Assembly (NCBI GenBank): GCA_903862425.1
Contig: CAIOYC010000037.1
Coordinates: 174,044-238,043, forward strand
DNA length: 64,000 nucleotides
Source: an uncultured Caulobacterales bacterium
GTDB lineage: Bacteria > Pseudomonadota > Alphaproteobacteria > Caulobacterales > Caulobacteraceae
Reading direction: 5' to 3'
How positions within the stretch are numbered: position 1 is the first letter of the stretch; every line of letters starts with the position of its first letter. The notes below the pieces were generated by a model. That model did no database searches. It saw nothing but the letters and a program-made list of their open reading frames with translations, and was not told where the DNA came from. The translations under genes were made by a program, and so were the position numbers. Below, piece by piece: positions 32,824 to 41,697 of the stretch.

Positions 32824-35217
32824 TCAGAACCGCACGCCGATGGAGGCGATGATGGTCCGGCCCGGCGCGGGCACGGCGCGGTTGCCGAAGATCTGGCTAT
32901 AGTTCAGCCGATTACCGAGATTGTAGCCGTTCAGGCCGAGCCGGTAGGGACCGATCTGCCAAGCGGCGTAACCGTCGAAATTCAACGTTTCTGGGATTTC
33001 GGAAATTTTGGACAGACCTGTGGGATTGGGTGCGGTCCCGGCGGATGTGTAGCCGCCATAGATCAGGCTCTGATAGGTCATGCCTCCGCCGATGGAGAGG
33101 CCCTTCACCCACCGGTGCAGGTCATAGCTGGTCCACAGCGTGGCGGCGTTCTTGGGTACGAACACCACCTGGCGTCCAATGGTATAGGGGTTAGGCTTGC
33201 AGACTACAGGGGCGGTGGTGGTGCAGGAGAAGTCCTGTTTGATCTTGGCGTCCAGATAGGTGTAGCCGACCGTGATGGTCCAATCGCGGGTGAGCCTGCC
33301 CGTGGCCCCAAGCTCAAAGCCCTTGACCTCCTGAGTCTGGCCCGAATTGATCTGTACGAAGCCGGTGGAGGGGTCTGCCTGCGTGGCGTTGTTCTTCTTG
33401 GTGTCGAAGATGGCCGCCGTCAGCGACAGGCGGTTATTGAACACGCCGACCTTGGCGCCCGCCTCGTAGGTCTCGGATTTCTCCGGCTGCAGCGACTGGT
33501 TCGTCACCGTGCTCGGCGTGGCCGTGCCCACGATGGCGCTCGCCTGGGGCGTCGAGGAGCGGCCGTAGGTCAGGTAAAGGTTGGTGTTCTTAACCGGCTC
33601 GTAGATCAGGCTGACGCGCGGGTCGAAGATGGCCGAGTCCGACTGCAGGTTGACGGTGGTGAAGTTAGCCGTCGTGGAGTTGTAGTTGGCGCTGTACCAG
33701 TCCTCGCGCAGGCTCCCGAGGATCGACAGCTTGGGCGTTAGATAGAGCCGATCCACGAAGAAGATGCCGTAGTCCGGCGCGTCGCCCGCCGTATAGACCA
33801 CGCCGGTGGCGGCAATGCTGGAGAGAACCGTCGCGCCGGTGACGTTGGTGGTGCAGTTGCCGGTGGCCGGGCAGGTCAGGTTGGCTCTGGTCGGACGGAA
33901 CACCTGATAGCCGGCCGGCGGATAGTAGGGCGTGGTGGCCAGCGAGTATGGAATGGTGTTGCGGGTCAGGTAACCGGCCGGCAGCGTATAGGCGAAGAAG
34001 GTCTTCTTGTTATTCTGATAACTCAGGTCCCAGCCCGCTGCTGCCTCGTTGCGTAATCCGAAGAGGGTGAACTTGAACTGGGCTGCGGTGATGTTCTGTG
34101 CCCCCCAGTCGCGCTGCTTGTAAGGGCCGGAGCCCCCATAGTTGGCGTTGGCCACGGTGGCCGGGTTACCGTCGAAATAGGCTGCGTTGCAGGCGGCGCT
34201 GCACGTATCGACCGTCGTGTACTGGAAGTACTTGGAATAGATGCCGAGACGGGTATCCGAGGTAATGGTGAGGTTAGGGCTGACCACGGTCTTGAACCGG
34301 GTGGTGATCACGTCGGCGCGCGTGTGGTCCGCGTCGGTCTCGAAGCCGAGGTAGGTGGAGCGGTTGAGGCCATATTCCGGCGCCGGCAGGGCGACGATGC
34401 TGCCCGGCGGCTGCAGGATGGTGACGCCATAATCAGGCCGACGCCGGTCGTCCTGGTGCATCACATTGACGGTTAAGGTGGTGTTGGCGCCAAGCCCGAA
34501 GCCGATCGAGCCGGCCAGACCCCAGCGCTTGGAGAAGATGTGGTCGCGGTCCACCACGCCTTGCGAGGTGGCCATGACGTTCAGCCGGGCGGCGGTGTGC
34601 GGGCCGAGCACGGCGTTGAAGTCGCCGAGCGCCCGGTAGAAGTCGCCGTTGCCAGCGTAACCGTCCACCTCGCTGAAGTTGGACATGCGGGCGGTCTTGG
34701 ACAGGGTGTTGATCGCTCCGCCGACACTGCCTCGGCCAAACAGGGCGCCTGAAGGGCCCTTCAGCACCTGAACCTCTTCCGCGTCGAAGCTGTCGCGCTG
34801 GTAGACTCCGAAGTCCCGCAGGCCGTCCACATACACGTCGTTGGCGGCGTCGAACCCGCGGATCTTGAACTGGTCGCCGTTGAGCGTGCCGCCCTCGCCA
34901 ATGGCTACGGTTATGCCGGGGACATTCTTTAGCGCCTGCTCGAGCGACTGCACGCCCTGCTGCTTCATCTGCTCGGCGGTGATGACCGTGATGGCTTGGG
35001 GCATGTCCTGCACTGTGACCGGCATGGTGGACAGGCCGGTGTCGATATCCAGCGGCGCCACGCGCTTGCCGACCACATCCACCGGGTCGCTTACCACGGT
35101 CTCCACGGCGGTCGTGACGGCGGCTTGAGTGGGCAGGGCGACGATGAAAGGCGCCGTGGCGGCGGTGGCGGTTGCAAGCCAGAGCGCGTTCGGAAGGCGG
35201 TTGCCATTTGAAGACAT
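32824..35217 (-). CDS. TonB-dependent siderophore receptor
   Basis: A 797-aa outer-membrane receptor. After the signal peptide (ALWLATATAATAPFIVALPTQA) the plug domain has MPVTVQDMPQAITVITAEQM, FKIRGFDAANDVYVDGLRD and VLKGPSGALFGRGSVGGAIN. The barrel has YEPVKNTNLYLTYGRSSTPQ and SETYEAGAKVGVF, ending in the aromatic terminus ASIGVRF. The plug motifs place it in the siderophore group (FhuA/FiuA/PiuA-like). The ATG at 35217 is chosen because it begins a proper signal peptide. The open frame runs further to 35331, across the palindromes described separately, which are therefore upstream regulatory DNA. It forms an operon with the PKHD hydroxylase. Confidence 0.92.
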   Translation of the reverse strand: MSSNGNRLPNALWLATATAATAPFIVALPTQAAVTTAVETVVSDPVDVVGKRVAPLDIDTGLSTMPVTVQDMPQAITVITAEQMKQQGVQSLEQALKNVPGITVAIGEGGTLNGDQFKIRGFDAANDVYVDGLRDFGVYQRDSFDAEEVQVLKGPSGALFGRGSVGGAINTLSKTARMSNFSEVDGYAGNGDFYRALGDFNAVLGPHTAARLNVMATSQGVVDRDHIFSKRWGLAGSIGFGLGANTTLTVNVMHQDDRRRPDYGVTILQPPGSIVALPAPEYGLNRSTYLGFETDADHTRADVITTRFKTVVSPNLTITSDTRLGIYSKYFQYTTVDTCSAACNAAYFDGNPATVANANYGGSGPYKQRDWGAQNITAAQFKFTLFGLRNEAAAGWDLSYQNNKKTFFAYTLPAGYLTRNTIPYSLATTPYYPPAGYQVFRPTRANLTCPATGNCTTNVTGATVLSSIAATGVVYTAGDAPDYGIFFVDRLYLTPKLSILGSLREDWYSANYNSTTANFTTVNLQSDSAIFDPRVSLIYEPVKNTNLYLTYGRSSTPQASAIVGTATPSTVTNQSLQPEKSETYEAGAKVGVFNNRLSLTAAIFDTKKNNATQADPSTGFVQINSGQTQEVKGFELGATGRLTRDWTITVGYTYLDAKIKQDFSCTTTAPVVCKPNPYTIGRQVVFVPKNAATLWTSYDLHRWVKGLSIGGGMTYQSLIYGGYTSAGTAPNPTGLSKISEIPETLNFDGYAAWQIGPYRLGLNGYNLGNRLNYSQIFGNRAVPAPGRTIIASIGVRF

Positions 35218-35284
35218 GCTTGGAGATAGCCCCTGCGACACTTGGTGCGATTGCGAGGCGTTCTTATCGTCAAATGACGCTGAT

Positions 35285-35311
35285 GCAAATGCCTTTGCGA
35301 GCAATTCGCAA
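35285..35311 (-). promoter_or_regulatory. Two interlocked palindromes upstream of the TonB receptor (Fur-like site)
   Basis: GCAAA-N4-TTTGC (35285-35298) overlaps TTGCGA-N5-TCGCAA (35295-35311), both perfect. They lie 68-94 nt upstream of the receptor start. Position before an iron-uptake gene, and the TGCAAAT-type half sites, suggest binding of a Fur/Irr-class iron regulator as overlapping dimers. The regulator's identity is inference. Confidence 0.55.
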
Positions 35312-35422
35312 AAAGAATCTATGCGGCGCATGTGAGGCCTCTATGGCTCGACATGTTGTCTGGCCGCGTCCATAAGCGCGCGCCGTCGCTCCGGGATTCA
35401 GGGGCCGCCAGCGGACCTCGTT

Positions 35423-36223
35423 ATGCTTCTCGTTATCTCCCCGGCCAAGACGCTGGACTTCACCCCCGTCGATCCCGCCCTGCCGGTGACGATGCCGGAG
35501 ATGAAGAAGGATACGAACGCGCTCGCTGCCGTGGCCAAGACCCTTCGCGCCAACGACCTGAAACGGTTGATGGATATTTCCGACGCCCTCGCTGACCTTA
35601 ACGTGGAGCGTTTCAAGACCTTCCGCCTGCGCGGCGAGGCTGAAGGCGAATTGCAGGCGGCCTTCGCTTTCGCCGGCGATGTTTATGACGGCCTCGATGC
35701 GCGCACCCTGGATACGGACGGACTGAACTGGGCGCAGGCGCACCTGCGTATCCTGTCGGGCCTTTATGGTCTGCTTCGGCCCATGGACAGGATCCAGCCC
35801 TACCGGCTGGAAATGGGTGTGCGTTTAAAGACCGAGCGAGGGGCCAGCCTCTACGACTTTTGGGGCGATCGGCCGGCGAAGGCGCTCAACAAGGCGGCCG
35901 TGGGACAGGTTGATCCCACATTGATCAACCTCGCCAGCCAGGAATATTTTGGCGCGGTTGACGCCAAGGCGCTCACGCTCCCAGTGGTGACTTGCCACTT
36001 CAAGGAGGAGAAGCCGGGCTCAGGGCCGCAGATCGTCTCTTTCTTCGCCAAGCGCGCGCGGGGCCGGATGGCTCGCTACGCCATCGACGGACGTATCGAC
36101 CGGGCCGAGGGGCTGAAGGGCTTCGACGCCGACGGTTACACCTACCGCGCCGACCTCTCCACTGAGCGGGACTGGGTGTTCACCCGTTCCTACCAGGAGC
36201 ACGCCGCCGCGCGCCCGACCTAG
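35423..36223 (+). CDS. yaaA: YaaA (UPF0246) peroxide-stress protein
   Basis: A 266-aa cytosolic protein of the YaaA/DUF328 family, which in E. coli lowers free iron during peroxide stress and binds DNA. Family signatures: MLLVISPAKTLDF at the start, LYGLLRPMDRIQPYRLEMG, LINLASQEYF, and KRARGRMARYAI toward the C-terminus. The ATG at 35423 matches the family start. It is divergent from the TonB receptor across a 205-bp gap. Sharing of the iron-type palindromes is possible since they lie between the two starts. Confidence 0.93.
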   Translation: MLLVISPAKTLDFTPVDPALPVTMPEMKKDTNALAAVAKTLRANDLKRLMDISDALADLNVERFKTFRLRGEAEGELQAAFAFAGDVYDGLDARTLDTDGLNWAQAHLRILSGLYGLLRPMDRIQPYRLEMGVRLKTERGASLYDFWGDRPAKALNKAAVGQVDPTLINLASQEYFGAVDAKALTLPVVTCHFKEEKPGSGPQIVSFFAKRARGRMARYAIDGRIDRAEGLKGFDADGYTYRADLSTERDWVFTRSYQEHAAARPT

Positions 36224-36225
36224 GG

Positions 36226-36993
36226 TCAGATGGCGAAGGAGTCGGGCTCGACCGCGAAAGCCGCCACCTCCTCGACCAGGGCGGCGGCGGCGAGCCGGAC
36301 AATCTGCTCACCCTTTTCCGGCGTGGCTTGGCTAGGGTCGGAGCCCATGCGGCCATCCGCATAGCGGGCCCGGAAGTCCGCCGCCTCACGGATCGGGCCG
36401 GTGGGGGCGATGCGCGGGGCGTAGTTGGCGCTCTTGATGGCGTCCGGATAGCCGAACTGGGTGACGGCGATCTCCGAGGGCGTGGCGTGGCTGCCGTGGC
36501 CGGTAGGAAACAGGCTGTTGCAGAGGCTCATCACCCCTTTCAGCTCCCACCAGTTCCTCAGCTTCATGGAATAACCGCGGGGGCGACCCTGCCAGCTGGC
36601 TTCAGAATAGATTTCGGAGAAGGCTGCTTCGATGGTGGCGACGTTGCCGCCGTGACCATTGAGGAAATAGATCCGTTCGAACCCATGCGCGGCCAAGCTC
36701 ACGGTCCAGTCGCGGATCGCCGCGATCATGGTCGAGGGGCGCAGGCTTATGGAGCCGGGGAAGCCCAGATGGTGCTGCGCCATGCCCACATTGAAGGTCG
36801 GACCGACCAGCATGTCCTTGCCGCCCGGCGCGTTGGCTTCAGCAAAGCAGGCGATGATCTCCGGACATAGCCAATCGGTCCCGAGCAGGCCGGTGGGGCC
36901 GTGCTGCTCGTTGGAGCCGATGGGGATGACCACCGCCTTGGATTTCTTCAGCTGGCCTTCGATCTCCGGCCAAGTGGACAGGGCAAGTAGCAT
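36226..36993 (-). CDS. Creatininase family amidohydrolase
   Basis: A 255-aa metal-dependent amidohydrolase fold. Metal and active-site motifs: PIGSNEQHGPTGLLGTDW (Glu/His/Asp ligands), PTFNVGMAQHHLGFPGSISL and FLNGHGGNVATIEAA, then GSHATPSEIAV. Family members act on creatinine, formamides such as FAPy, or precursors of mycofactocin/PQQ-like peptides; the substrate here is unknown. The start follows the fabI stop with no gap (TAGATG), so it is probably co-translated with fabI. Confidence 0.88.
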   Translation of the reverse strand: MLLALSTWPEIEGQLKKSKAVVIPIGSNEQHGPTGLLGTDWLCPEIIACFAEANAPGGKDMLVGPTFNVGMAQHHLGFPGSISLRPSTMIAAIRDWTVSLAAHGFERIYFLNGHGGNVATIEAAFSEIYSEASWQGRPRGYSMKLRNWWELKGVMSLCNSLFPTGHGSHATPSEIAVTQFGYPDAIKSANYAPRIAPTGPIREAADFRARYADGRMGSDPSQATPEKGEQIVRLAAAALVEEVAAFAVEPDSFAI

Positions 36994-37818
36994 CTAGGCG
37001 TCCGATTCCATCTCGTCGGGCAGGCCCATGATGTGGAAGCCTGCGTCCACATGGATCACTTCGCCGGTGGTGGAGCGGCCAAGATCCGATAGCAGCCAAA
37101 GGGCGCAGCCCGCCACGCCCTCGGGCGCAGTATCCTCGCGCAGCGGCGACCATTGGCGGCCCTGGCCGATCATCGAGCGCCCCCCGGAAATGCCGGCCAA
37201 GGAAAGCGTGCGGATGGCGCCCGCGCTGATGGCGTTCACACGGATACCCTTGGGTCCGAGGTCGCGGGCGATGTAGCGCGTGGAGGCCTCCAGCGCCGCC
37301 TTGGCCACGCCCATGACGTTGTAGTTGGGGATCACCCTCTCAGAGCCGAGATAGGTGAGGGTGATCATCGAGCCGCCCGGCGACATCATCGGCGCGCATC
37401 GCCGCGCGGCGTCGACAAACGAGAACGCCGAGATATCCATGGAGCGCAGGAAGTTGGCGCGGGTGGTGTTCTCCACGAACGACCCTTTGAGTTCGTTCTT
37501 GTCGGAGAAGGCGATGGCGTGGACCAGAAAATCGATCTTGCCGCCGAAGGCCTCGCCGATCACCCGGAAGGCGGCTTCCATGGAGGCGTCGTCGGTGACC
37601 TCGCAGGGTACGAACGTCTTCACGCCGATGCTCTCGCCGAGCGGTTTCACCCGCTTCTCCATGGCGTCGATATAGGTGAAGGCCAGCTCCGCTCCCTGCG
37701 CCGCCAGCTGCGAGGCGATGGCCCAGGCGATGGAGTTGTGATTGGCCACGCCCATCACGACGCCGCGCTTACCCTTCATCAGGTCGCCCTTGGGAAGGGT
37801 GATGTCCTCGTCGGCCAT
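36994..37818 (-). CDS. fabI: Enoyl-[acyl-carrier-protein] reductase (NADH) FabI
   Basis: Last reduction in each fatty-acid elongation cycle and the target of triclosan. The 274-aa SDR-type protein has the FabI cofactor pattern GVANHNSIAWAIA, VHAIAFSDKNELKG, the YNVMGVAK catalytic Tyr-x6-Lys with LTYLGSERVIPN before it, and ISAGAIRTLSLAGI. ATG at 37818 is used because AAGGAG lies 8 nt upstream; the open frame to 37911 has no such support. The Tyr/Lys pair is intact. It is divergent from the VanY-type lipoprotein gene. Confidence 0.94.
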   Translation of the reverse strand: MADEDITLPKGDLMKGKRGVVMGVANHNSIAWAIASQLAAQGAELAFTYIDAMEKRVKPLGESIGVKTFVPCEVTDDASMEAAFRVIGEAFGGKIDFLVHAIAFSDKNELKGSFVENTTRANFLRSMDISAFSFVDAARRCAPMMSPGGSMITLTYLGSERVIPNYNVMGVAKAALEASTRYIARDLGPKGIRVNAISAGAIRTLSLAGISGGRSMIGQGRQWSPLREDTAPEGVAGCALWLLSDLGRSTTGEVIHVDAGFHIMGLPDEMESDA

Positions 37819-37946
37819 GCCGGCTCTCCTTGGCTTTCTCAGTCGCTCGTTAACCAAGCGGCGGGTAATCTGTGTGGGGGCTAGGCCTATCAGGCCCGGC
37901 CGTACAAGCAAAGTTTGCCCAAATAGGTTTGCTCTGGGAGCAGAGA

Positions 37947-38891
37947 TTGCGCCGGCTCCTCGTTCTCGTCCTGCTGCTCGGGCCCATGCTGATTTTGGCC
38001 GCCTGCGCCTCCACCGGTCATCGGGCGGGCCGCGTCGGCACGGCCTATACGCCCCGTTCGCCGGGTTATGGCTGGAGCGGCGCGTGTGATCAGCCGTCCA
38101 ACGCGCGCCAGGCGGCGCGGATCAATGCCGCATCCATCGACAGCCTGCCGGTCAGCCCGTTCGGCCGTACGGAGATCGGCTGGCGCACTTATGCGGCATT
38201 GACCGCCCAGGAGGTGGGCGTTCGCTGCTCACCTGATACCGCAGGGTTCGCCGAGGCGCTCGGGCGGTGGAAGTCGGCTCACGGCCTCGCCTATGATGGG
38301 ACGATGGACGACAAGGCGCTTAGCCTCCTCAAGGGCGCTTGGCAGGAGAAGCGGCCGTTCCTTATGGGCCGGGTGAGAAGGGAGCCCTGCCCGCCGCCGC
38401 CGCCCATCGAGGCCTTGGAGCAGATCAAGCCCAGCGAGAGCCACTATGGCAAACCGATCCTGGTCCGGCCCGAGGTGCTTGCCGCCTATCGCGCCATGGC
38501 CGCCGCCGCGCGCCGCGACCTGCCCGAGATCACTGCCGATCCGATGCTGATGACTATCTTCTCCGGCTACCGTTCGCCCGAGTACGACGCGGCCATGTGT
38601 GCGACGAACGGCGGCTGCAACGGGGTGGCGCGAGCCGGGTCGTGCTCGGCGCACCGCACCGGCGCGGCGCTGGATATCGTGCTCGGCAACGCCCCCGGTG
38701 CACGGGTGGATACAGCCAGCGACGCGAACCGACGCTATCTGAGCCAGACCCGACTCTACCAATGGCTGGTGTGGAACGCCCCACGCTACGGTTTCGTCAA
38801 CTACCCGTTCGAGCCCTGGCACTGGGAGTATGTAGCGGCGGCCGCCTATTCGACCACATCGCCCCAGCCGGCCCGTCGCACGGCGCGATAG
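37947..38891 (+). CDS. VanY-type D-Ala-D-Ala carboxypeptidase lipoprotein
   Basis: A 314-aa lipoprotein with leader LLVLVLLLGPMLILAACAS (lipobox L-A-A-C). The C-terminal half is a peptidase M15B-like domain with MTIFSGYRSPEYDAAM, CSAHRTGAALDIVLG (zinc His and Asp) and YPFEPWHWEYV (catalytic Glu and zinc His), so it probably trims D-Ala from peptidoglycan stems. The N-terminal part holds a putative peptidoglycan-binding-like region (SPDTAGFAEALGRWKSAHGL). TTG at 37947 is chosen because GGGAG precedes it by 6 nt and it starts the leader properly. The 3' end overlaps the convergent methyltransferase gene by 46 bp. Confidence 0.85.
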   Translation: MRRLLVLVLLLGPMLILAACASTGHRAGRVGTAYTPRSPGYGWSGACDQPSNARQAARINAASIDSLPVSPFGRTEIGWRTYAALTAQEVGVRCSPDTAGFAEALGRWKSAHGLAYDGTMDDKALSLLKGAWQEKRPFLMGRVRREPCPPPPPIEALEQIKPSESHYGKPILVRPEVLAAYRAMAAAARRDLPEITADPMLMTIFSGYRSPEYDAAMCATNGGCNGVARAGSCSAHRTGAALDIVLGNAPGARVDTASDANRRYLSQTRLYQWLVWNAPRYGFVNYPFEPWHWEYVAAAAYSTTSPQPARRTAR

Positions 38892-39817
38892 GTGTCTTTG
38901 TCGCGCTTGACGATGCGGCGCAGCGCCAGTCCGCCACTGGGTTCGCACAGCTTCAGCGATACCGCCGCCTTGTCCTCCAGCGGCAGGGCGAGCACGCGGG
39001 GCCGCGGCGGCTCAAGCGCCACGGAGGGTCGAACCACGGCGAGATAGGCGAACTTCTCGTCCTCGAACGGCGCATCGCCGCCCTTGGCGAGACGATGCGC
39101 GCGAGAACGCGGCAGGCGCTGGGAGAAATGACACCAGTCCGATGGGATTATCGGACACGGCGCATGGTGTGGACAGGGCGCCGCGACCATTGCACCTGCA
39201 TTGATCAACATGGATCGGATGGTCATCAGCCGGACCCAGCTCGCGGGAGTGCCCGGCTCGACGAGCACCAGCGCGCCCTCGGTCGCGTCCCACAGGCGCT
39301 CGGCTAGCTTCGACGCTGCGGCGTCCGGCATCTCAGTCAGCACGTAGGCGGCGATGACGAGCTCGGCCGACGGCGGTGGCGTCGCGTCCAGGCTGGCCAG
39401 GGTCCGGCTTGTGGCGGCAGCCTGCTCGGAGCGCCGGATCATCTCCGTGGCCAAGTCCAACAGCGCCTTGTTACCGTCGATCAGGCTCAAGTCGTCCGCG
39501 CTGTGGAACGCGTCCATCGCCGCCCAACTCGCCGTGCCCGGGCCACAGCCGATGTCAGCCACGGTACGGGGTGCAAAGTCTGGCGCGCGCTCGGCCAGCG
39601 CCTCCAACGCGGCGCGGACAGCGGCATAGGTGGCTGGCATCCGGGTCAGGGCGTAGGCGAGAGCATCCATCTCGTCACGGATCGCGCGGCTGGAGGGGGC
39701 GCCGGAGCGATAGAGGGCGGAAATGGTCTGGGCGCGCTCTGCGAGATCCCGGCCCGAGCGGCCTTCAGCCAGCGCGTCCAGGGCGTCGGCAAGCGGAGCG
39801 GGCAGGGCGGGGTTCAT
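38846..39817 (-). CDS. Rsm22-type small ribosomal subunit methyltransferase family protein
   Basis: A 323-aa SAM-dependent methyltransferase. Rossmann motif VADIGCGPGTASWAAMD (near residue 85), AYVLTEM, LVLVEPGTPASW and, strongly diagnostic, the Cys/His cluster CPHHAPCPIIPSDWCHFSQRLPRSRAHR followed by FEDEKFAYLAV (shown in parts: APCPHHAPCPIIP; DWCHFSQRLPRSRAHR). Mitochondrial Rsm22/METTL17 proteins carry the same cluster, which binds iron-sulfur in the mitochondrial protein. The ATG at 39817 is preferred over a TTG at 39826. The tail overlaps the convergent VanY gene by 46 bp. Confidence 0.88.
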   Translation of the reverse strand: MNPALPAPLADALDALAEGRSGRDLAERAQTISALYRSGAPSSRAIRDEMDALAYALTRMPATYAAVRAALEALAERAPDFAPRTVADIGCGPGTASWAAMDAFHSADDLSLIDGNKALLDLATEMIRRSEQAAATSRTLASLDATPPPSAELVIAAYVLTEMPDAAASKLAERLWDATEGALVLVEPGTPASWVRLMTIRSMLINAGAMVAAPCPHHAPCPIIPSDWCHFSQRLPRSRAHRLAKGGDAPFEDEKFAYLAVVRPSVALEPPRPRVLALPLEDKAAVSLKLCEPSGGLALRRIVKRDKDTYRAVRRAGWGDVVE

Positions 39818-39858
39818 GCGCGACAATGTCTAGCGCGCGCGCTTCAAGTCAGCGAGCC

Positions 39859-41574
39859 CTAGGCGGCGAGACCGGCTTCGACCATCAGCGAACGCATGTT
39901 CTCCACTGCTCCCGGCGCCGTGGCGAGCTGGGCCCGGACGTCCGGCGTCTTGAGCAGGCGCAGCACTTCGGCCTTGGCCCGCTCGGCGACGGGACCGCTC
40001 GGGCCGATTTCGCCCGTCGCGAGCCGCAGCAGCAGGGTAAGGCGCGGCGGGAGGGGCGAGTCGGCGCGGCTGATCAGCGCGACCAGCTTGGCGTCCGCTT
40101 CCACCATGGCGCCGACCTCGCCGATCTTGGCGAAGCACGCCGCCTCATCCACCTCCGGCAAGCCGGCGCGACGTACTGCGCGCTGCAGTTCGGCGAGCGA
40201 GGCGAGCTTGGCTGGGGCAGAGGCGACGCCGTTGCGGATTTCCTTCTCGAACTTCAGGGCTCCGACCGCCGCGGTTATCCAACGGGCGGCCGCGCGCTTG
40301 TTCACCGCCCCGACCACATTTTCCGCCAACCGGGCCAGGGCTTCGATCTCGGCCAGGACCGTCGGTCGACCATCCAGGTAGACCCCGACGAAGTCCCCGC
40401 TCAGCAGCATCTTGGAGCGCTCAACAAAGGCCTGCTGCACATCCTCGGCCGGCAACAGTCGCGGCGCCGAGGCCATCAGCACCATGGCCAGGGCGCGCAG
40501 GATCTGGATTTCTCCGTCAGGATCGGCGGGGCGCAGACGCCGCGGGCCGGTCAGGTCGGCCATGATGCGACGGACAAGGCTCGCCCGCACCGTCTCAAAG
40601 GCGTCCTTCCGCAGCCAGAGCGCCATCCGCGACGCTTCGGGCGCGAGCGGCGGAAGCATCCGACTGAGATTGGCGTCAAACTCGATCAACGCCTTCACCT
40701 CGGCGCTCGCCGCCATGCGCGCCATGCCGGCGAGGCCGGCGCCGAGATCCTGGTCCAGTCCAAGCAGGTCCGCTAGGCTGCCCTTGACGGCGACGATCTC
40801 GCTGAGCGGTTGTTCGAGCACCTGCAGGGCCAGGGCGCGGGGCCGCCCCGCTTCCGGCGCGGCGTCCGCAAGGTCAAGGAGCCGATCCACCTTCTCGCTC
40901 CAGCGCTTGGCGGCGCCGATGAACTGGGCAACACCGCCGCCGAGAAGGTAGAGCCGCTCCGGCTCCTCGCAGAGGGCTTCGACCGTCTTGGCGAAGTTGG
41001 CGGTATCTATCTTCGGAAAAGCGCTCTTGCGCCCGTCGCGCATAATCCGCTCGATGGCGCGGTCGACCAGGGCCTGGAACAGGCGAACCATCTCGTGCGT
41101 GGTCTTGCCCCGCGCCTGCGCCTCCGGCACGGCGATCTTCTGCACGGCGTGCTGGATTTCGGTGCCCGCTGCGTCGAGTTGCTCCACCAGATCGGGCCGG
41201 TGCAGCAGTTCGAAAGGCGTCACCGCCTTCCGGCGCAGCCAGCCTTCCAGCAGTCGGCCAATCCGTTCGCGGGCATGATACGAGTAGAGGTCCTGCGGCG
41301 TCACGCAGAGCGGGCAGTCCTCCACGTCGCGCAGCTTGGGACCGCGCCGCGCCTCCACAGCGCCCCTCGACATCAGGGTGACGGTGGCGAATTCGCGAGT
41401 GTCCTCGTTGAGCGACTCCTTGGTGACGCGCACGGCGGCGACGCGGCCCTCGGCCAGCATGTCTTCCGCCGTTTCCAGCGCGCGCGCACGGTCTTCGGTC
41501 GCCATTTCCAGCGACCAGGGCGCGTTCACCTTGCGGCGAACGAACAGTTCGAAATGCACCTGGGTCCGGCTCAT
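39859..41574 (-). CDS. Unrecognised 571-aa protein divergent from chvI
   Basis: A long, mostly helical, soluble protein without signal peptide or membrane segment. The first 100 residues look like a compact domain (VHFELFVRRKVNAPWSLEMATEDRARAL, shown in part: FELFVRRKVNAPWSLEMA) and end in DVEDCPLCVTPQDLYSYHAR, with a single C-P-L-C pair. The rest is Leu/Ala/Arg-rich helix, resembling a helical-repeat scaffold. Codon use is like that of its neighbours, and there is no sign of decay, so it is a real gene. It is divergently placed from chvI with a 123-bp shared region, the place where many alphaproteobacteria have pckA. The function is unknown. Confidence 0.75.
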   Translation of the reverse strand: MSRTQVHFELFVRRKVNAPWSLEMATEDRARALETAEDMLAEGRVAAVRVTKESLNEDTREFATVTLMSRGAVEARRGPKLRDVEDCPLCVTPQDLYSYHARERIGRLLEGWLRRKAVTPFELLHRPDLVEQLDAAGTEIQHAVQKIAVPEAQARGKTTHEMVRLFQALVDRAIERIMRDGRKSAFPKIDTANFAKTVEALCEEPERLYLLGGGVAQFIGAAKRWSEKVDRLLDLADAAPEAGRPRALALQVLEQPLSEIVAVKGSLADLLGLDQDLGAGLAGMARMAASAEVKALIEFDANLSRMLPPLAPEASRMALWLRKDAFETVRASLVRRIMADLTGPRRLRPADPDGEIQILRALAMVLMASAPRLLPAEDVQQAFVERSKMLLSGDFVGVYLDGRPTVLAEIEALARLAENVVGAVNKRAAARWITAAVGALKFEKEIRNGVASAPAKLASLAELQRAVRRAGLPEVDEAACFAKIGEVGAMVEADAKLVALISRADSPLPPRLTLLLRLATGEIGPSGPVAERAKAEVLRLLKTPDVRAQLATAPGAVENMRSLMVEAGLAA

Positions 41575-41697
41575 ACGGGCCGATCATGCAGAACTCAGCT
41601 TTCCAACGGCTTAACCAAGACGCCGCATCGCCGTTATCGGGTCTAAACCTCGCCGCAAAATCTTGCTTCTGGAGCGGAACAGGCCAATTTGGACACC

